Shown: positions 8,498 to 17,958, counted from the first letter of the stretch. The stretch is 64,000 bases of DNA from Motiliproteus coralliicola (GCF_003345655.1 NZ_QQOH01000003.1:591758-655757), one strand, 5' to 3'. Notes: generated by a model not told the origin, from the sequence alone. Translations and numbers: made by a program.

Positions 8498-10186
8498 ATG
8501 TCAGCACAACAGTTTATCGATCAATTAACGACCATTGTCGGTCGTGAAAATATCAAGACCGGCGAACGCCAAACCGAACATTACCGCAAGGGCTTCCGCT
8601 CCGGCGAAGGCGACGCCTTGGCGGTGGTATTTCCGACCACCCTGCTGCAGCAGTGGCGGGTACTGAAAGCCTGCGTCGAAGCCGACAAGATCATCATCAT
8701 GCAGGCCGCCAACACCGGCCTGACCGAAGGCTCGACCCCTAGCGGTGAGGATTACGACCGGGATATCATCATCCTCAACACCACCCGCATGGACAGCATC
8801 TATCTGCTGGACGAAGGGCGCCAGATCATCAGCCTGCCCGGCGCCACCCTGTTCAAGCTCGAGAAGCTGCTCAAGCCCTTGAATCGGGCTCCCCACTCGG
8901 TAATCGGCTCCTCCTGCATCGGCGCCTCCATTATCGGCGGAATCGCCAACAATTCCGGTGGCGCGCTGGTGAAACGCGGACCGGCCTATTCCGAACTGTC
9001 ACTGTTCGCCCGCATCAGCGATAACGGCGAATTGGAGCTGGTCAATCACCTGGGAATCGAACTGGGCGACAGCCCCGAAGAGATGCTCCAGAACCTGGAA
9101 CAGCAGAACTTTTCCACCGATGGCCAGGCCGCTCCTGGCAAAGCCTCGGCCAGCGACTATCCGGAAATCCTGCGCGACGTCGATGCCGACACTCCGGCCC
9201 GTTTCAACGCCGACACCCGCCGTCTGTACGAGGCCAGCGGCTGCGCCGGCAAACTGGCTATCTTCGCGGTACGACTGGACACCTTCGAGGTGCCGCAGCA
9301 AGAGCAGGTCTACTACATCGGCACCAACGATCCGGCCCAGTTGACCCAGCTTCGCCGGGATATTCTCAAAGGCTTCAAGAACCTGCCGGAAGTCGGCGAG
9401 TACATGCATCGCGATGTGTTCGATATCGCCCTGAAGTACGGCAAAGACACCTTCCTGATGATCAACTACCTGGGCACCGACCCGTTGCCCAAACTGTTTG
9501 CCGTGAAGGGTTCGATCAGTGCCTGGCTGAACCGGTTCAGCTTCCTTCCCAAGGAGCTGCCGGACCGGGTGATGCAGATCATGAGCCGCTGCTGGCCCAA
9601 CATCGTACCCAAGCGGCTGATGCAGTTCCGCGACGACTACGAACACCATCTGATTCTGAAGATGAGTGACGAGGGCATCGACGAAGCGGACGCCTACTTG
9701 AAAGAGTTCTTCAGCGATCCGGCCAAGGGGGGCTATATCGCCTGTAGCGCCGACGAAGCGAAGAAAGCCTATCTGCTGCGCTTTGCCGCCGCCGGAGCTG
9801 CGATCCGGTACGAGACCGTCCACCACAAAGAGGTCGAAAATATCCTGGCGCTGGACATTGCGCTCAAGCGCAACGACGAAGACTGGGTCGAAAAGCTGCC
9901 GGAGTCGATCACCTCGCAGCTGGTCAGTTCGCTCTACTACGGCCACTTTATGTGTCATGTGTTCCATCAGGACTACATCCTGAAGAAAGGCGCCGATGCC
10001 AAAGCGATCAAGCAGCAGATGCTCGATATTCTGGCGGCCAAAGGCGCCAAGTACCCGGCCGAGCATAACGTCGGCCACCTGTACGAAGCGGAAAGTGGTC
10101 TGAAGAACTTCTACGCCGAGCTCGACCCGACCAACACTTTTAATCCGGGTATCGGCAAGACCTCCAAACGTCGCTGCGGCTGCTGA
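8498..10186 (+). CDS. dld: FAD-dependent D-lactate dehydrogenase (quinone)
   Basis: Peripheral membrane flavoenzyme oxidising D-lactate to pyruvate with electrons to the quinone pool; 562 residues, close to E. coli Dld (about 571). The N-terminal FAD-binding part shows QAANTGLTEGSTPSG and VIGSSCIGASIIGGIANNSGG, and the C-terminal part contains HNVGHLYEAE and NPGIGKTSKRR. The ATG at 8498 is chosen over an upstream ATG at 8447, because AGGCAGGA precedes it and homologues start near MSAQQFIDQL. Its position after the TRAP genes suggests that imported D-lactate is oxidised to pyruvate, which would also relieve PdhR. Confidence 0.93.
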   Translation: MSAQQFIDQLTTIVGRENIKTGERQTEHYRKGFRSGEGDALAVVFPTTLLQQWRVLKACVEADKIIIMQAANTGLTEGSTPSGEDYDRDIIILNTTRMDSIYLLDEGRQIISLPGATLFKLEKLLKPLNRAPHSVIGSSCIGASIIGGIANNSGGALVKRGPAYSELSLFARISDNGELELVNHLGIELGDSPEEMLQNLEQQNFSTDGQAAPGKASASDYPEILRDVDADTPARFNADTRRLYEASGCAGKLAIFAVRLDTFEVPQQEQVYYIGTNDPAQLTQLRRDILKGFKNLPEVGEYMHRDVFDIALKYGKDTFLMINYLGTDPLPKLFAVKGSISAWLNRFSFLPKELPDRVMQIMSRCWPNIVPKRLMQFRDDYEHHLILKMSDEGIDEADAYLKEFFSDPAKGGYIACSADEAKKAYLLRFAAAGAAIRYETVHHKEVENILALDIALKRNDEDWVEKLPESITSQLVSSLYYGHFMCHVFHQDYILKKGADAKAIKQQMLDILAAKGAKYPAEHNVGHLYEAESGLKNFYAELDPTNTFNPGIGKTSKRRCGC

Positions 10187-10486
10187 TTTTGCACTCAACG
10201 TGACCTAAAACCAGTGGGCCGACAATTAGGTTTGTCTCGCCCGCTGGCTTGGAGTATAAAACCAAAGTCTACCCAACTGATCGCTACTTAAAGATCGACA
10301 GCAGGTAGCCGCTAGCGAGTAAGGACGCAACGGATTGACGCCATCGGCGCCAACCGCACAAAAAGCCTCTGGAAGGATAAGCGCAGTCCCTCGATACGCA
10401 TGTCACAGAATTAATGTAACGCCAGTAGCCGTTCGGACAGGGCCGAACCTGTTCGACAGACGTATCCAGTACCAAGGAGTACCACC
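10187..10486. other. dld-usp intergenic region (300 bp)
   Basis: No gene seen. There is an imperfect hairpin after dld (CCAGTGGGC 10211-10219 with GCCCGCTGG 10239-10247, no T run). Another hairpin, GTTCGG-ACAGGG-CCGAAC (10431-10448), lies shortly before the ribosome-binding site AAGGAG of the next gene. It is probably a long 5' leader. Confidence 0.4.
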
Positions 10487-10966
10487 ATGTCTCTGCCAGA
10501 GATTAAAACCATCCTTTACACCACCTCGCTGAGCAAGCACACCCGTCCCGTCTTCCGTCAGGCGGTCAAGATGGCCGAACTCTATAACGCCAAGCTGGTG
10601 ATGCTGCACGTGGTTGAGCCGATCGGCGAAACCGGCCAGGCGCTGATCCAGAATTACCTGGCGCCCGAGCTGATCAAGAACATGCATGACGAAGGTCTGG
10701 CCAAGGTCAAAGACAACATGAAGGACCGGGTCAAGAAGTTCTACGACGACGAAATGCAGGATCTTGAGGTCCATCCCGACATCACCATCGAACAGATCGT
10801 CGGCGAGGGCAACCGTTCCGACGAGATCGTCGAAGTGGCCAACGAGATCGACGCCGACATGATCTTGATGGGCTCCCACAACAGCCTGGGACGCAGCAGC
10901 CGCACCACCCGCCAGGTGATCAAGTACGCCAAGCGCCCGGTGATGGTAATACCGGTTAAGGGTTAA
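10487..10966 (+). CDS. Universal stress protein (UspA superfamily)
   Basis: Cytoplasmic Usp-fold protein of 159 residues, beginning IKTILYTTSLSKHTRPVFRQAVKMAE and ending GSHNSLGRSSRTTRQVIKYAKRPVMVIPV. The usual ATP-binding motif G-2x-G-9x-G(S/T) is not intact here (GSHNSLG, then no GS), so nucleotide binding is uncertain. It has an AAGGAG ribosome-binding site and stands alone. A 10-bp hairpin follows. Confidence 0.85.
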   Translation: MSLPEIKTILYTTSLSKHTRPVFRQAVKMAELYNAKLVMLHVVEPIGETGQALIQNYLAPELIKNMHDEGLAKVKDNMKDRVKKFYDDEMQDLEVHPDITIEQIVGEGNRSDEIVEVANEIDADMILMGSHNSLGRSSRTTRQVIKYAKRPVMVIPVKG

Positions 10967-10983
10967 CCCCCAGGTTTCATCCA

Positions 10984-11007
10984 ACCGGTCGCCCCGTGGC
11001 GACCGGT
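10984..11007 (+). terminator. Hairpin after the universal stress gene
   Basis: Perfect 10-bp stem ACCGGTCGCC/GGCGACCGGT with a CCGT loop. No T tract follows, so it may be a weak or Rho-assisted terminator. Confidence 0.5.
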
Positions 11008-11052
11008 CTATCTGCTCGTCCGCAGCCGACACGGCTGAAATATTGGCCCGCC

Positions 11053-11187
11053 AGGTTGATAGATTGATGCAGGGACGTATCAACATTGGCCATAGGCCAA
11101 TGCGCCCAGAAACAACGCTGCACTGCGCAACTGCAGCAGTGTTCAGTGGGCGACACACAAATGGGAGGATGCCTATTTGTCCATCAG
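11053..11187 (+). repeat. Multi-hairpin leader element, copy A
   Basis: Intergenic element with four consecutive hairpins. H1 is TTGATGC-AGGGAC-GTATCAA (11064-11083). H2 is ATTGGCC-ATA-GGCCAAT (11085-11101). H3 is a stem AACGCTGC/GCAGTGTT containing GCGCAACTGC. After GGGCGACA (11148-11155) comes the final hairpin ACAAATGGG-AGGATG-CCTATTTGT (11157-11180). Related copies lie at 58312-58470 (very similar) and 42541-42766 (diverged). The last hairpin ends 29 nt before the AEC permease start. Confidence 0.7.
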
Positions 11188-11209
11188 CTAAACAGGACGG
11201 AACGTCTCT

Positions 11210-12103
11210 ATGACCGCCACCAGCTGGGCGCTGACCGAGCGCATCTTCCTAACCGTTTTTCCGCTGTTCGTGATCGTGCTCTGCGGTTACCTGTACGGCC
11301 GACGCCATCGCCCCGATATCGAATTCGCCAACCGCGCCAACATGGATATCTTTATCCCGGCGCTGATCTTTCACTCCATGGCGACCCAGACCTTTCCGCT
11401 GAGCCAATACCAGGACCTGGCCCTGGGCGGGTTGCTCGTTGTACTGGGCTCCGGACTGCTGCTTTATCCCATCGCCCGGCTGCTGAAGCTGAATCTGAAA
11501 ACCTTTCTGCCACCGATGATGTTCAACAACACCGGCAACATGGGCATCCCGCTGCTGGTATTAGCCTTCGGCGAGCAGGTTCTTCCGGCGGCGGTGATTC
11601 TATTTATTGTCGAAAACACCCTGCATATGAGTGTCGGTGCGATGATGCTGGATCGCAACACCCGACTGCTGAACCTGCTGAAAATGCCGATGATCATTGC
11701 CACCATCGCCGGTATCAGCTGGAGTCTGAGCGGCTGGCAGCTCCCCAAAGCGGCGGCGCTACCGATCGAGATGCTGGGTCAGATCTCGATCCCGTTGATG
11801 CTGTTTACCCTGGGAATCCGGATCGTCGAGGTCGGTTTCAAACACTGGCAACAGGGCGTGATCGGCGCCCTGCTCTGCCCGCTGTCGGGAATCCTGGTGG
11901 TATTGATAATCCAACCCTGGCTGCAGCTCTCTCAGGAGCAGTTCAGTCTACTACTGGTCTTTGGTGCCCTGCCCCCGGCGGTGCTCAACTACATGATGGC
12001 CGAGCGCTACCAGCAACAGCCCGAGCAGGTGGCTTCGATCGTGCTGCTGGGGAATATCGGCGCCCTCTTGACGATCCCGCCGGTGCTGGCCTTCGTGCTT
12101 TGA
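11210..12103 (+). CDS. AEC-family permease (auxin efflux carrier/malate-type)
   Basis: Integral membrane transporter of 297 residues with about ten hydrophobic helices in two halves. The family feature is an Asn/Pro-rich region: FNNTGNMGIPLLVLAFGE in the first half and LGALPPAVLNYMMAERY-like sequence (VFGALPPAVLNYMMAE) in the second. Bacterial members move dicarboxylates such as malate or malonate; the substrate here is not known. ACAGGACGGA lies before the ATG, and multi-hairpin element A is in its leader. A longer frame from 11086 on the same strand is a shadow. Confidence 0.85.
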   Translation: MTATSWALTERIFLTVFPLFVIVLCGYLYGRRHRPDIEFANRANMDIFIPALIFHSMATQTFPLSQYQDLALGGLLVVLGSGLLLYPIARLLKLNLKTFLPPMMFNNTGNMGIPLLVLAFGEQVLPAAVILFIVENTLHMSVGAMMLDRNTRLLNLLKMPMIIATIAGISWSLSGWQLPKAAALPIEMLGQISIPLMLFTLGIRIVEVGFKHWQQGVIGALLCPLSGILVVLIIQPWLQLSQEQFSLLLVFGALPPAVLNYMMAERYQQQPEQVASIVLLGNIGALLTIPPVLAFVL

Positions 12104-12203
12104 TCCAGCCCTGCTGACACTCCAATCCAATGGCAACGGGACGAATGACGGATGACGCAGCATCACCAAGGCGGCTCTGTCTGCTGCCTGTCCTACTGCC
12201 ATT

Positions 12204-12698
12204 CTAGCGAGAGAAAACGATCGACAGGATCAACGACTCCGTTCCTTTATTCTCATCCCCCAAGTCGGCGTTTGAGATGTGCCCCAGCTCGAGCCTGAGT
12301 CGGCGATCCGGGGACAGAAGATAGTCGAGCATTAAGGAGGTGTGAAACTCCACATCATGATCAAGCTCGTCGCCCAATTTGTCAGAGCCTTCATGATAGT
12401 AGCCCGCCGATAAGCTGATACCGATTTCAAACTTGCGGCCAAGCGGAGTCTGCTTAAGCACACCAAGACCGACTAAATAATCACCACGATCCGATGCCAG
12501 CAGTTGGGCATAGGGCCGAATATCCCAGTAGTTAGCCAGAGGCTCCCACTCGTAGGCAACACGCCCTGTTGCCAGTTGATCGCCATTGTAGGCTCGCAAT
12601 GCACCGGCTCCGACAACCAGTCTGGTATCTGCGTATGCCACACTACCGACTACTGAGATCGCAGCACTAAGCACGATCCATACGAGGGTTTTCTGCAT
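12204..12698 (-). CDS. PagL-like outer-membrane lipid A 3-O-deacylase family protein
   Basis: 164-residue beta-barrel-type protein with a signal peptide (cleavage after AYA at residue 23). The C-terminal ELGHISNADLGDENKGTES carries the PagL catalytic arrangement: His140, Ser142 and Glu154, with the same H-x-S and 12-residue S-to-E spacing as known PagL. It would remove a 3-linked acyl chain from lipid A in the outer membrane. The ATG at 12696-12698 has GAGGAG upstream and begins the signal peptide; 13 extra in-frame codons before it look untranslated. It is convergent with the AEC gene and divergent from pyk, and has somewhat lower GC than its neighbours. Confidence 0.8.
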   Translation of the reverse strand: MQKTLVWIVLSAAISVVGSVAYADTRLVVGAGALRAYNGDQLATGRVAYEWEPLANYWDIRPYAQLLASDRGDYLVGLGVLKQTPLGRKFEIGISLSAGYYHEGSDKLGDELDHDVEFHTSLMLDYLLSPDRRLRLELGHISNADLGDENKGTESLILSIVFSR

Positions 12699-12953
12699 CG
12701 ACTTCTCCTCAACAATCCGATGATGCAAATCAACCAAGCGTCTAGGAAGTGTAATACACCAGCGCTATTTAGCCGCTTTGCCCAACAATTTGCCCAACAA
12801 AACGAAGCTTTTCTGAGGGATATCTGCCTCTGCATCGGAAATGTCATTTATCTGGGCGTATGATTAAGCTGATGAGTTCTTCAGGCTCTGCGGTATCGAT
12901 AATCGCGCAGATAAAAGAGCTCAACAGCCTATTTGCCGAATTAAGAGAGCCCC

Positions 12954-14390
12954 ATGTTTCGTCGCACCAAGATCGTTACCACCCTCGGCCCGGCCACCGA
13001 CAAGGCCGATAACCTCAAAGCCCTGCTTCAGGCCGGCGCTAATGTCGTCAGACTCAACTTCTCCCACGGCAGCGCCGACGATCATCTCGAGCGGGCCGAA
13101 CAGGTACGTCAATTAGCCAGCGAGCTAGGCGTGCAGGTCGCGATCCTGGGCGACCTCCAGGGTCCCAAAATTCGGATCTCCACCTTTGCCGATGGCCCGA
13201 TCCAACTCAAAGTCGGTGATCGTTTCACCCTCGACAGCGCACTGGCCGCCGGTGCCGGCAACAAAAAGGCAGTAGGACTGGACTACAAGACCCTACCGCA
13301 GGATCTGGAGCCCGGCGACCGACTGCTGCTCGACGACGGCCGGGTACATCTGGATGTGGAAGCGATCGAAGACACTAGGGTCATCACCCGGGTCAGCCTG
13401 GGTGGGCAGCTGTCCAACAACAAAGGCATCAATAAACTTGGCGGCGGACTCTCTGCCGCGGCGCTGACCGACAAGGACCGGACCGATATTTTGACCGCCG
13501 CCAAGATCGGGGTCGATTACCTGGCCGTCTCCTTCCCACGCAGCAGCGACGATATCGAGCTGGCCCGCCGACTGGCATCCGAGGCCGGATTCGAGCCCAG
13601 CATCGTCGCCAAGGTGGAGCGTGCCGAAACGGTCGAGACCGAGATGGCCATGGACGAGATCATCCTGGCTTCCGATGCGGTGATGGTGGCCCGAGGTGAC
13701 CTGGGGGTCGAGATCGGCGACCCCGAACTGGTGGGTGTGCAAAAGCGCCTGATCCGACGCGCCCGTCAGCTCAACCGAGTGGTGATCACCGCCACCCAGA
13801 TGATGGAGTCGATGATCCACAACCCGATGCCGACCCGTGCCGAAGTGATGGATATCGCCAACGCGGTACTCGACGGTACCGACGCGGTGATGCTATCGGG
13901 TGAGACCGCCATGGGCGCCTACCCCGTCGAGACCGTCAAAACCATGGCCGAGATCTGCCAAGGAGCCGAAAAGCACCCCAGCGTGAATGTCTCCAAGCAC
14001 CGGCTCGACAAGACCTTCACCGACATCACCGAAACCGTGGCGATGGCGACCATGTACGCCGCCAACCACTTGGAGGGAGTCAAGGCGATTATCGCCCTGA
14101 CCGAGTCCGGTAAAACCCCACTGCTGTTGTCACGCATCAGCTCCGGCCTGCCGATCTTCGCTCTGTCACGGGACACCGACACCCTCAACCGGGTCAGTCT
14201 TTATCGAGGGGTACGTCCGGTTCGATTCGATTTCTGGGCCAGTGACATCGCCGTGGTGGCCGACAAAGCACTGGAGCAACTGAAGCAACAGCACGACCTC
14301 AACAGCGGTGATATCGTCCTGGTCACCCATGGAGGCAACTACGCCCCCCAGTCGGGCACCAACAGCTGCAACGTTCTGACCGTCCGGTAG
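12954..14390 (+). CDS. pyk: Pyruvate kinase
   Basis: Converts phosphoenolpyruvate and ADP to pyruvate and ATP. The 478-residue protein opens [20 protein letters not shown] and [15 protein letters not shown]. It has the catalytic-lysine stretch [10 protein letters not shown], the metal/substrate loop [12 protein letters not shown], and [10 protein letters not shown]. Length and sequence resemble the PykA (type II) enzyme. It is followed 19 nt later by the ROK kinase, so the two form a small glycolytic operon. Confidence 0.95.
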   Translation: MFRRTKIVTTLGPATDKADNLKALLQAGANVVRLNFSHGSADDHLERAEQVRQLASELGVQVAILGDLQGPKIRISTFADGPIQLKVGDRFTLDSALAAGAGNKKAVGLDYKTLPQDLEPGDRLLLDDGRVHLDVEAIEDTRVITRVSLGGQLSNNKGINKLGGGLSAAALTDKDRTDILTAAKIGVDYLAVSFPRSSDDIELARRLASEAGFEPSIVAKVERAETVETEMAMDEIILASDAVMVARGDLGVEIGDPELVGVQKRLIRRARQLNRVVITATQMMESMIHNPMPTRAEVMDIANAVLDGTDAVMLSGETAMGAYPVETVKTMAEICQGAEKHPSVNVSKHRLDKTFTDITETVAMATMYAANHLEGVKAIIALTESGKTPLLLSRISSGLPIFALSRDTDTLNRVSLYRGVRPVRFDFWASDIAVVADKALEQLKQQHDLNSGDIVLVTHGGNYAPQSGTNSCNVLTVR

Positions 14391-14409
14391 CCAGGAGCCG
14401 CAAAAAAGC

Positions 14410-15327
14410 ATGCAGATCGGAATCGACCTCGGCGGCAGCAAAATTGAGCTCGCGGCACTCGACCCACAGGGTCAGCGCTGCTATAGCCAGCGTGTTGCCA
14501 CCCCCGCCGGGGATTATCTGGCCACCGTGGAATCGATCATCGAGCTGGTGGAAGCCGCCGAGCAGGAGCTGGGGCAGCAAGGCTCGGTCGGCATCTGTAT
14601 CCCGGGCACGCTGTCGCCGGACCATGGCCGGGTCAAGAATGCCAACTCCACCTGTCTGATCGGCCAGCCGCTCGATCTGGATCTGCAACACCGCTTGAAA
14701 AGACCGGTACGACTGGCCAACGATGCCGATTGCTTCGCCCTGTCCGAAGCGATCGATGGCGCCGGAAAAGGAGCGCAGACCCTGTTCGGGGTGATTTTGG
14801 GTACTGGAGTCGGTGGCGGGATCGTCCATCGGCAGCAGTTGCTCAGCGGCCCGAATCGGATCGCTGGCGAGTGGGGTCACAATTCGCTGCCCTGGCCAAC
14901 CGAAGAGGATCTACCGGCGCTACCCTGCTACTGCGGTAAGCGTGGCTGTATCGAAACCTACCTGTCCGGGCCGGGACTGGCTGCGCATCACCAGCAACGC
15001 TACGACCAGCTTCTGAATGCAGAGGAATTGGTTCGACTGGCCAAATCCGGCGACCTCCAAGCCCAGGACAGCCTGGGGCGCTATTACGATCAGCTGGCCC
15101 GCGCGTTGGCCGGGGTTATCAACCTGCTCGACCCGGAGGTAATCGTGCTCGGCGGAGGTCTCTCCAACATCAAACGGCTCTACAGCGAGATTCCGTCGCG
15201 CTGGGGTGACTATGTGTTCTCGGACCGGGTCAACACCCAACTGGTCGCCGCACAGCACGGTGATGCCAGCGGTGTTCGTGGGGCGGCTTGGTTATGGCCG
15301 CCCCAAGACACATCTGAATATTCCTAA
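14410..15327 (+). CDS. mak: ROK-family sugar kinase, probably fructokinase (Mak)
   Basis: Phosphorylates a free hexose with ATP. The 305-residue protein has the N-terminal phosphate loop IGIDLGGSKIELAALD, a second ATP contact GVILGTGVGGGI, GEWGHN, and the ROK zinc motif CYCGKRGCIETY. Stretches such as VKNANSTCLIGQP and RLANDADCFALSEA match E. coli fructokinase Mak closely, better than NagK. It lies directly downstream of pyk, and its 3' end overlaps the convergent amidotransferase gene by 4 nt. Confidence 0.85.
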   Translation: MQIGIDLGGSKIELAALDPQGQRCYSQRVATPAGDYLATVESIIELVEAAEQELGQQGSVGICIPGTLSPDHGRVKNANSTCLIGQPLDLDLQHRLKRPVRLANDADCFALSEAIDGAGKGAQTLFGVILGTGVGGGIVHRQQLLSGPNRIAGEWGHNSLPWPTEEDLPALPCYCGKRGCIETYLSGPGLAAHHQQRYDQLLNAEELVRLAKSGDLQAQDSLGRYYDQLARALAGVINLLDPEVIVLGGGLSNIKRLYSEIPSRWGDYVFSDRVNTQLVAAQHGDASGVRGAAWLWPPQDTSEYS

Positions 15328-16058
15328 GCCAACTGACGCTGTTTCAGAAACTCGGCCATCCAACCGGCCACCGTGACGGAATCGATCTGCGCAGACGCAA
15401 CCCGTAGCGTCTCCAAGCCCTGCTCCGCCGTCTCGGTCGGGATCGGCTCCCCTTTACGCAGCGCGACCAGATCGGTCTCGTAGGCCAGATTGAATTCCGG
15501 ATGGGCCTGCAGGGTCAGAATCCGATCGTTGTACAGCAGCCCGGCATAGGCACAGAAATCCGATTCGGCGATCACATCGGCATTGGCGGGCTTATCCAGC
15601 ACCTGGTCCTGGTGCATCGCGCTGATGGTAAACCCATCATCACTGGAAATACTCGTTGATATCGATGAGGCCGCGTCGGTCAACTGATAGCGATGCAGAC
15701 CGACACCCCAGCCGCCGGGGTACTTATCTACCCGACCACCAAACGCCTCGGCGATGATCTGATGACCGAAACAGATTCCCACCATCGGCAGACTGGCTCG
15801 ATCGATCTCCAGAATCAACTGCTTGAGCCGCTGCATCCAGGGCAGGTTTTGATACACGTTGAACTTGGAACCGGTGATAATCCAGCCGTCACAAGCCTCA
15901 GCCGCCTCTGGGAAGTTGTCGTCCCGCACGTCGAAGATCGCGTACTCGAACGTCTCACCCGCCTGATCGAACAGGTCGATAAACATCTGTGCATAGGAGC
16001 CGTAGGACTCCAACAGTTCATCGGGCGTAATACCGGTCGCCAGAATCCCCAGCTTCAT
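15324..16058 (-). CDS. Class I glutamine amidotransferase-like protein
   Basis: 244-residue GATase1 fold with a complete triad: Cys96 in GICFGHQ, and His186 and Glu188 in LQAHPEF. It resembles the stand-alone GMP-synthase-type amidotransferases. It lies 101 nt downstream of potI on the same strand, so it may be the last gene of the putrescine operon. A role in glutamylated polyamine intermediates is possible, but it does not look like canonical PuuD, so the specificity is open. Confidence 0.8.
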   Translation of the reverse strand: MKLGILATGITPDELLESYGSYAQMFIDLFDQAGETFEYAIFDVRDDNFPEAAEACDGWIITGSKFNVYQNLPWMQRLKQLILEIDRASLPMVGICFGHQIIAEAFGGRVDKYPGGWGVGLHRYQLTDAASSISTSISSDDGFTISAMHQDQVLDKPANADVIAESDFCAYAGLLYNDRILTLQAHPEFNLAYETDLVALRKGEPIPTETAEQGLETLRVASAQIDSVTVAGWMAEFLKQRQLA

Positions 16059-16159
16059 ACGTCACCTCACACTCTATGGATTTCGATGGGACCGACCACC
16101 ATAACCTCGAGCGATCCCATGGGTTTAATCAGGCCAGCCTCAGCAGCTGACCTGATCGA

Positions 16160-16978
16160 TCAGTTTTCCGGCTGTGCCAGCAGTTTTTCCTGTCGACGCA
16201 GCTGCCACATCCCCAGACCCACGCCGATCGCTACGATCAGAATCATCAGGGTGGCCAGTGCGTTCACCTCCGGCGAGACCCCCAAGCGGACCTTGGAGAA
16301 AATCACCATCGGCAGGGTACTGTTACCCGGTCCAGAGACGAAGCTGGCGATAACCAGATCGTCCAGCGACAGCGTGAACGCCAGCAACCAACCGGAGATG
16401 ATGGCCGGTGAGATCAACGGCAGCGTCACCAGGAAAAACAGGTGTAGTGGTTTTGCCCCCAGGTCCATCGCCGCCTCTTCCAGCGACTCATCCATCGACG
16501 ACAGGCGCGCTTGCACGATCACCGCCACATACGCCATACAGAAGGTGACATGGGCGATGATGATGGTGCTGGCACCCCGCCCAGAGGGCCAGCCGAACAT
16601 ACCCTCCATCGCCACAAACAGCAGCAACAGCGACAGGCCGGTGATTACTTCCGGCATCACCAGCGGGGCGGTGACCCAGCCGGAGAAGATCATCTTGCCG
16701 CGGAACGGCCCCAACCGGCTCAGGGCGAATCCTGCCATGGTGCCCAATACCACCGCCGCAGTGGCGCTGATAAAGGCGATCTTCACGCTCAACAAAGCCG
16801 CATCGATGATCTGATCATTGTTGAACAGCGACACGTACCACTTCAGCGACCAACCACCCCAGACGGTAACCAGCTTGGAGGCGTTAAAGCTGTAGATGAT
16901 CAGCGCGATAATCGGGGCGTAGAGGAAGATAAATCCCAGCGTAGCCGACGAATTCAGGAACAAAGAACGACGTTTCAT
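16160..16978 (-). CDS. potI: Putrescine ABC transporter permease PotI
   Basis: Inner-membrane permease, 272 residues, six hydrophobic helices. The EAA-type loop contacting the ATPase reads EEAAMDLGAKPLHLFFLVTLP. The ATG at 16976-16978 overlaps the potH stop in a TAATG junction, which suggests coupled translation; a longer in-frame extension into potH is not used. The sequence (PVMPEVITGL-like VMPEVITGLSLLLLF, SLDDLVIASFVSGPG) is typical of PotI. Last transporter gene in the operon. Confidence 0.93.
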   Translation of the reverse strand: MKRRSLFLNSSATLGFIFLYAPIIALIIYSFNASKLVTVWGGWSLKWYVSLFNNDQIIDAALLSVKIAFISATAAVVLGTMAGFALSRLGPFRGKMIFSGWVTAPLVMPEVITGLSLLLLFVAMEGMFGWPSGRGASTIIIAHVTFCMAYVAVIVQARLSSMDESLEEAAMDLGAKPLHLFFLVTLPLISPAIISGWLLAFTLSLDDLVIASFVSGPGNSTLPMVIFSKVRLGVSPEVNALATLMILIVAIGVGLGMWQLRRQEKLLAQPEN

Positions 16979-17958
16979 TAGGCTGACTCCTCTTTGCCCT
17001 GGCTGTTTCGGATCAACATGATCGGCAACACCAGAATGATCAACATCATGATTGCCACCGCCGAGGCCATCGGCCAATCACGGTTAAGGAAGAACTCATC
17101 CCAAAGCACTCGACCGATCATCAGCGTGTCGGGACTACCCAACAGCGCCGGTATCACGAACTCACCCACGGCCGGAATAAACACCAGCAGACAGCCGGCT
17201 ACGATCCCCGGCAGCGACAACGGCAAGGTAATCAGGAAGAAGCTGGTCACCGGACGGCTGCCCAGATCTTCTGCCGCTTCGAGCAGGGTCATATCGAGTT
17301 TTTCCAGCGCGCTGTAGAGCGGCAGCACCATAAACGGCAGGTAGGTGTAGACGATCCCCAGATAGACGGCAAAGTCGGTCTGCAGCATCGTCAGGGGTTC
17401 GTCGACGATCCCCAGTCCCATCAGGATATCGTTGACCAGCCCGTTCTTTTTCAGGATTCCCATCCAGGCGTAGACCCGCAGCAGGAAGGAGGTCCAGAAC
17501 GGCAGGATCACCAACGCCAGCAACAGCGCCCGGGTCGAGCCATTGGAGCGGGCCATCAGGTAGGCGATCGGGAACGCTACCAACAGGGTGCAGAAGGTCG
17601 AAATACCGGCGATCTTGATCGAGCTGAGATAGGCGTCCAGATAAAAGACATCATCGAGCAGGTAGAGATAGTTACCCAGATTCAGCTTCAGGGTGACATA
17701 GGCCTCTTCCATGTCCCCCACCCATTCGAGCAGGGCGGTATAGGGTGGAATCGCGATCGCCGTCTCGGCCAGCGAGATCTTGAACACCACCAGGAAAGGC
17801 ACAAAGAAAAACACCGCCAGCCATAGCATCGGCACGGCGATAACCGCCAACCGGCCCCAACTGACACGACGAAAGAAGTTGTATTTGGCCAGGCCCTGGG
17901 TGATCGCATCGACCGCCGCAACCGTGGGTCCGGCCTGAACGGGAGGTTTGCCACTCAT
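16978..17958 (-). CDS. potH: Putrescine ABC transporter permease PotH
   Basis: Inner-membrane permease of 326 residues. After a 35-residue cytoplasmic N-terminus come six membrane helices, with the EAA loop LEAAEDLGSRPVTSFFLITLP and the conserved LPFWTSFLLRVYAWMGIL and PAVGEFVIPALLGSP. Its start overlaps the end of potG by 4 nt, and its stop overlaps potI by 1 nt. Confidence 0.93.
   Translation of the reverse strand: MSGKPPVQAGPTVAAVDAITQGLAKYNFFRRVSWGRLAVIAVPMLWLAVFFFVPFLVVFKISLAETAIAIPPYTALLEWVGDMEEAYVTLKLNLGNYLYLLDDVFYLDAYLSSIKIAGISTFCTLLVAFPIAYLMARSNGSTRALLLALVILPFWTSFLLRVYAWMGILKKNGLVNDILMGLGIVDEPLTMLQTDFAVYLGIVYTYLPFMVLPLYSALEKLDMTLLEAAEDLGSRPVTSFFLITLPLSLPGIVAGCLLVFIPAVGEFVIPALLGSPDTLMIGRVLWDEFFLNRDWPMASAVAIMMLIILVLPIMLIRNSQGKEESA

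Noticed and set aside
10270..10480. Possible riboswitch before the universal stress gene (GGACGCAA and AAAGCCTCTGG strings)
   Set aside because: The strings are weakly reminiscent of a c-di-GMP-I aptamer, but the order and the paired elements do not fit.
11086..12117. 343-codon plus-strand frame overlapping the AEC permease in another frame
   Set aside because: Low-complexity, Arg/Pro/Gln-rich translation typical of an out-of-frame shadow; the overlapping frame encodes a clear membrane permease.
13780..13800. GTGATCACC inside pyk, matching the core of the polyamine-operator candidates
   Set aside because: It is a Val-Ile-Thr codon run inside a coding region; used only as a warning about chance matches.
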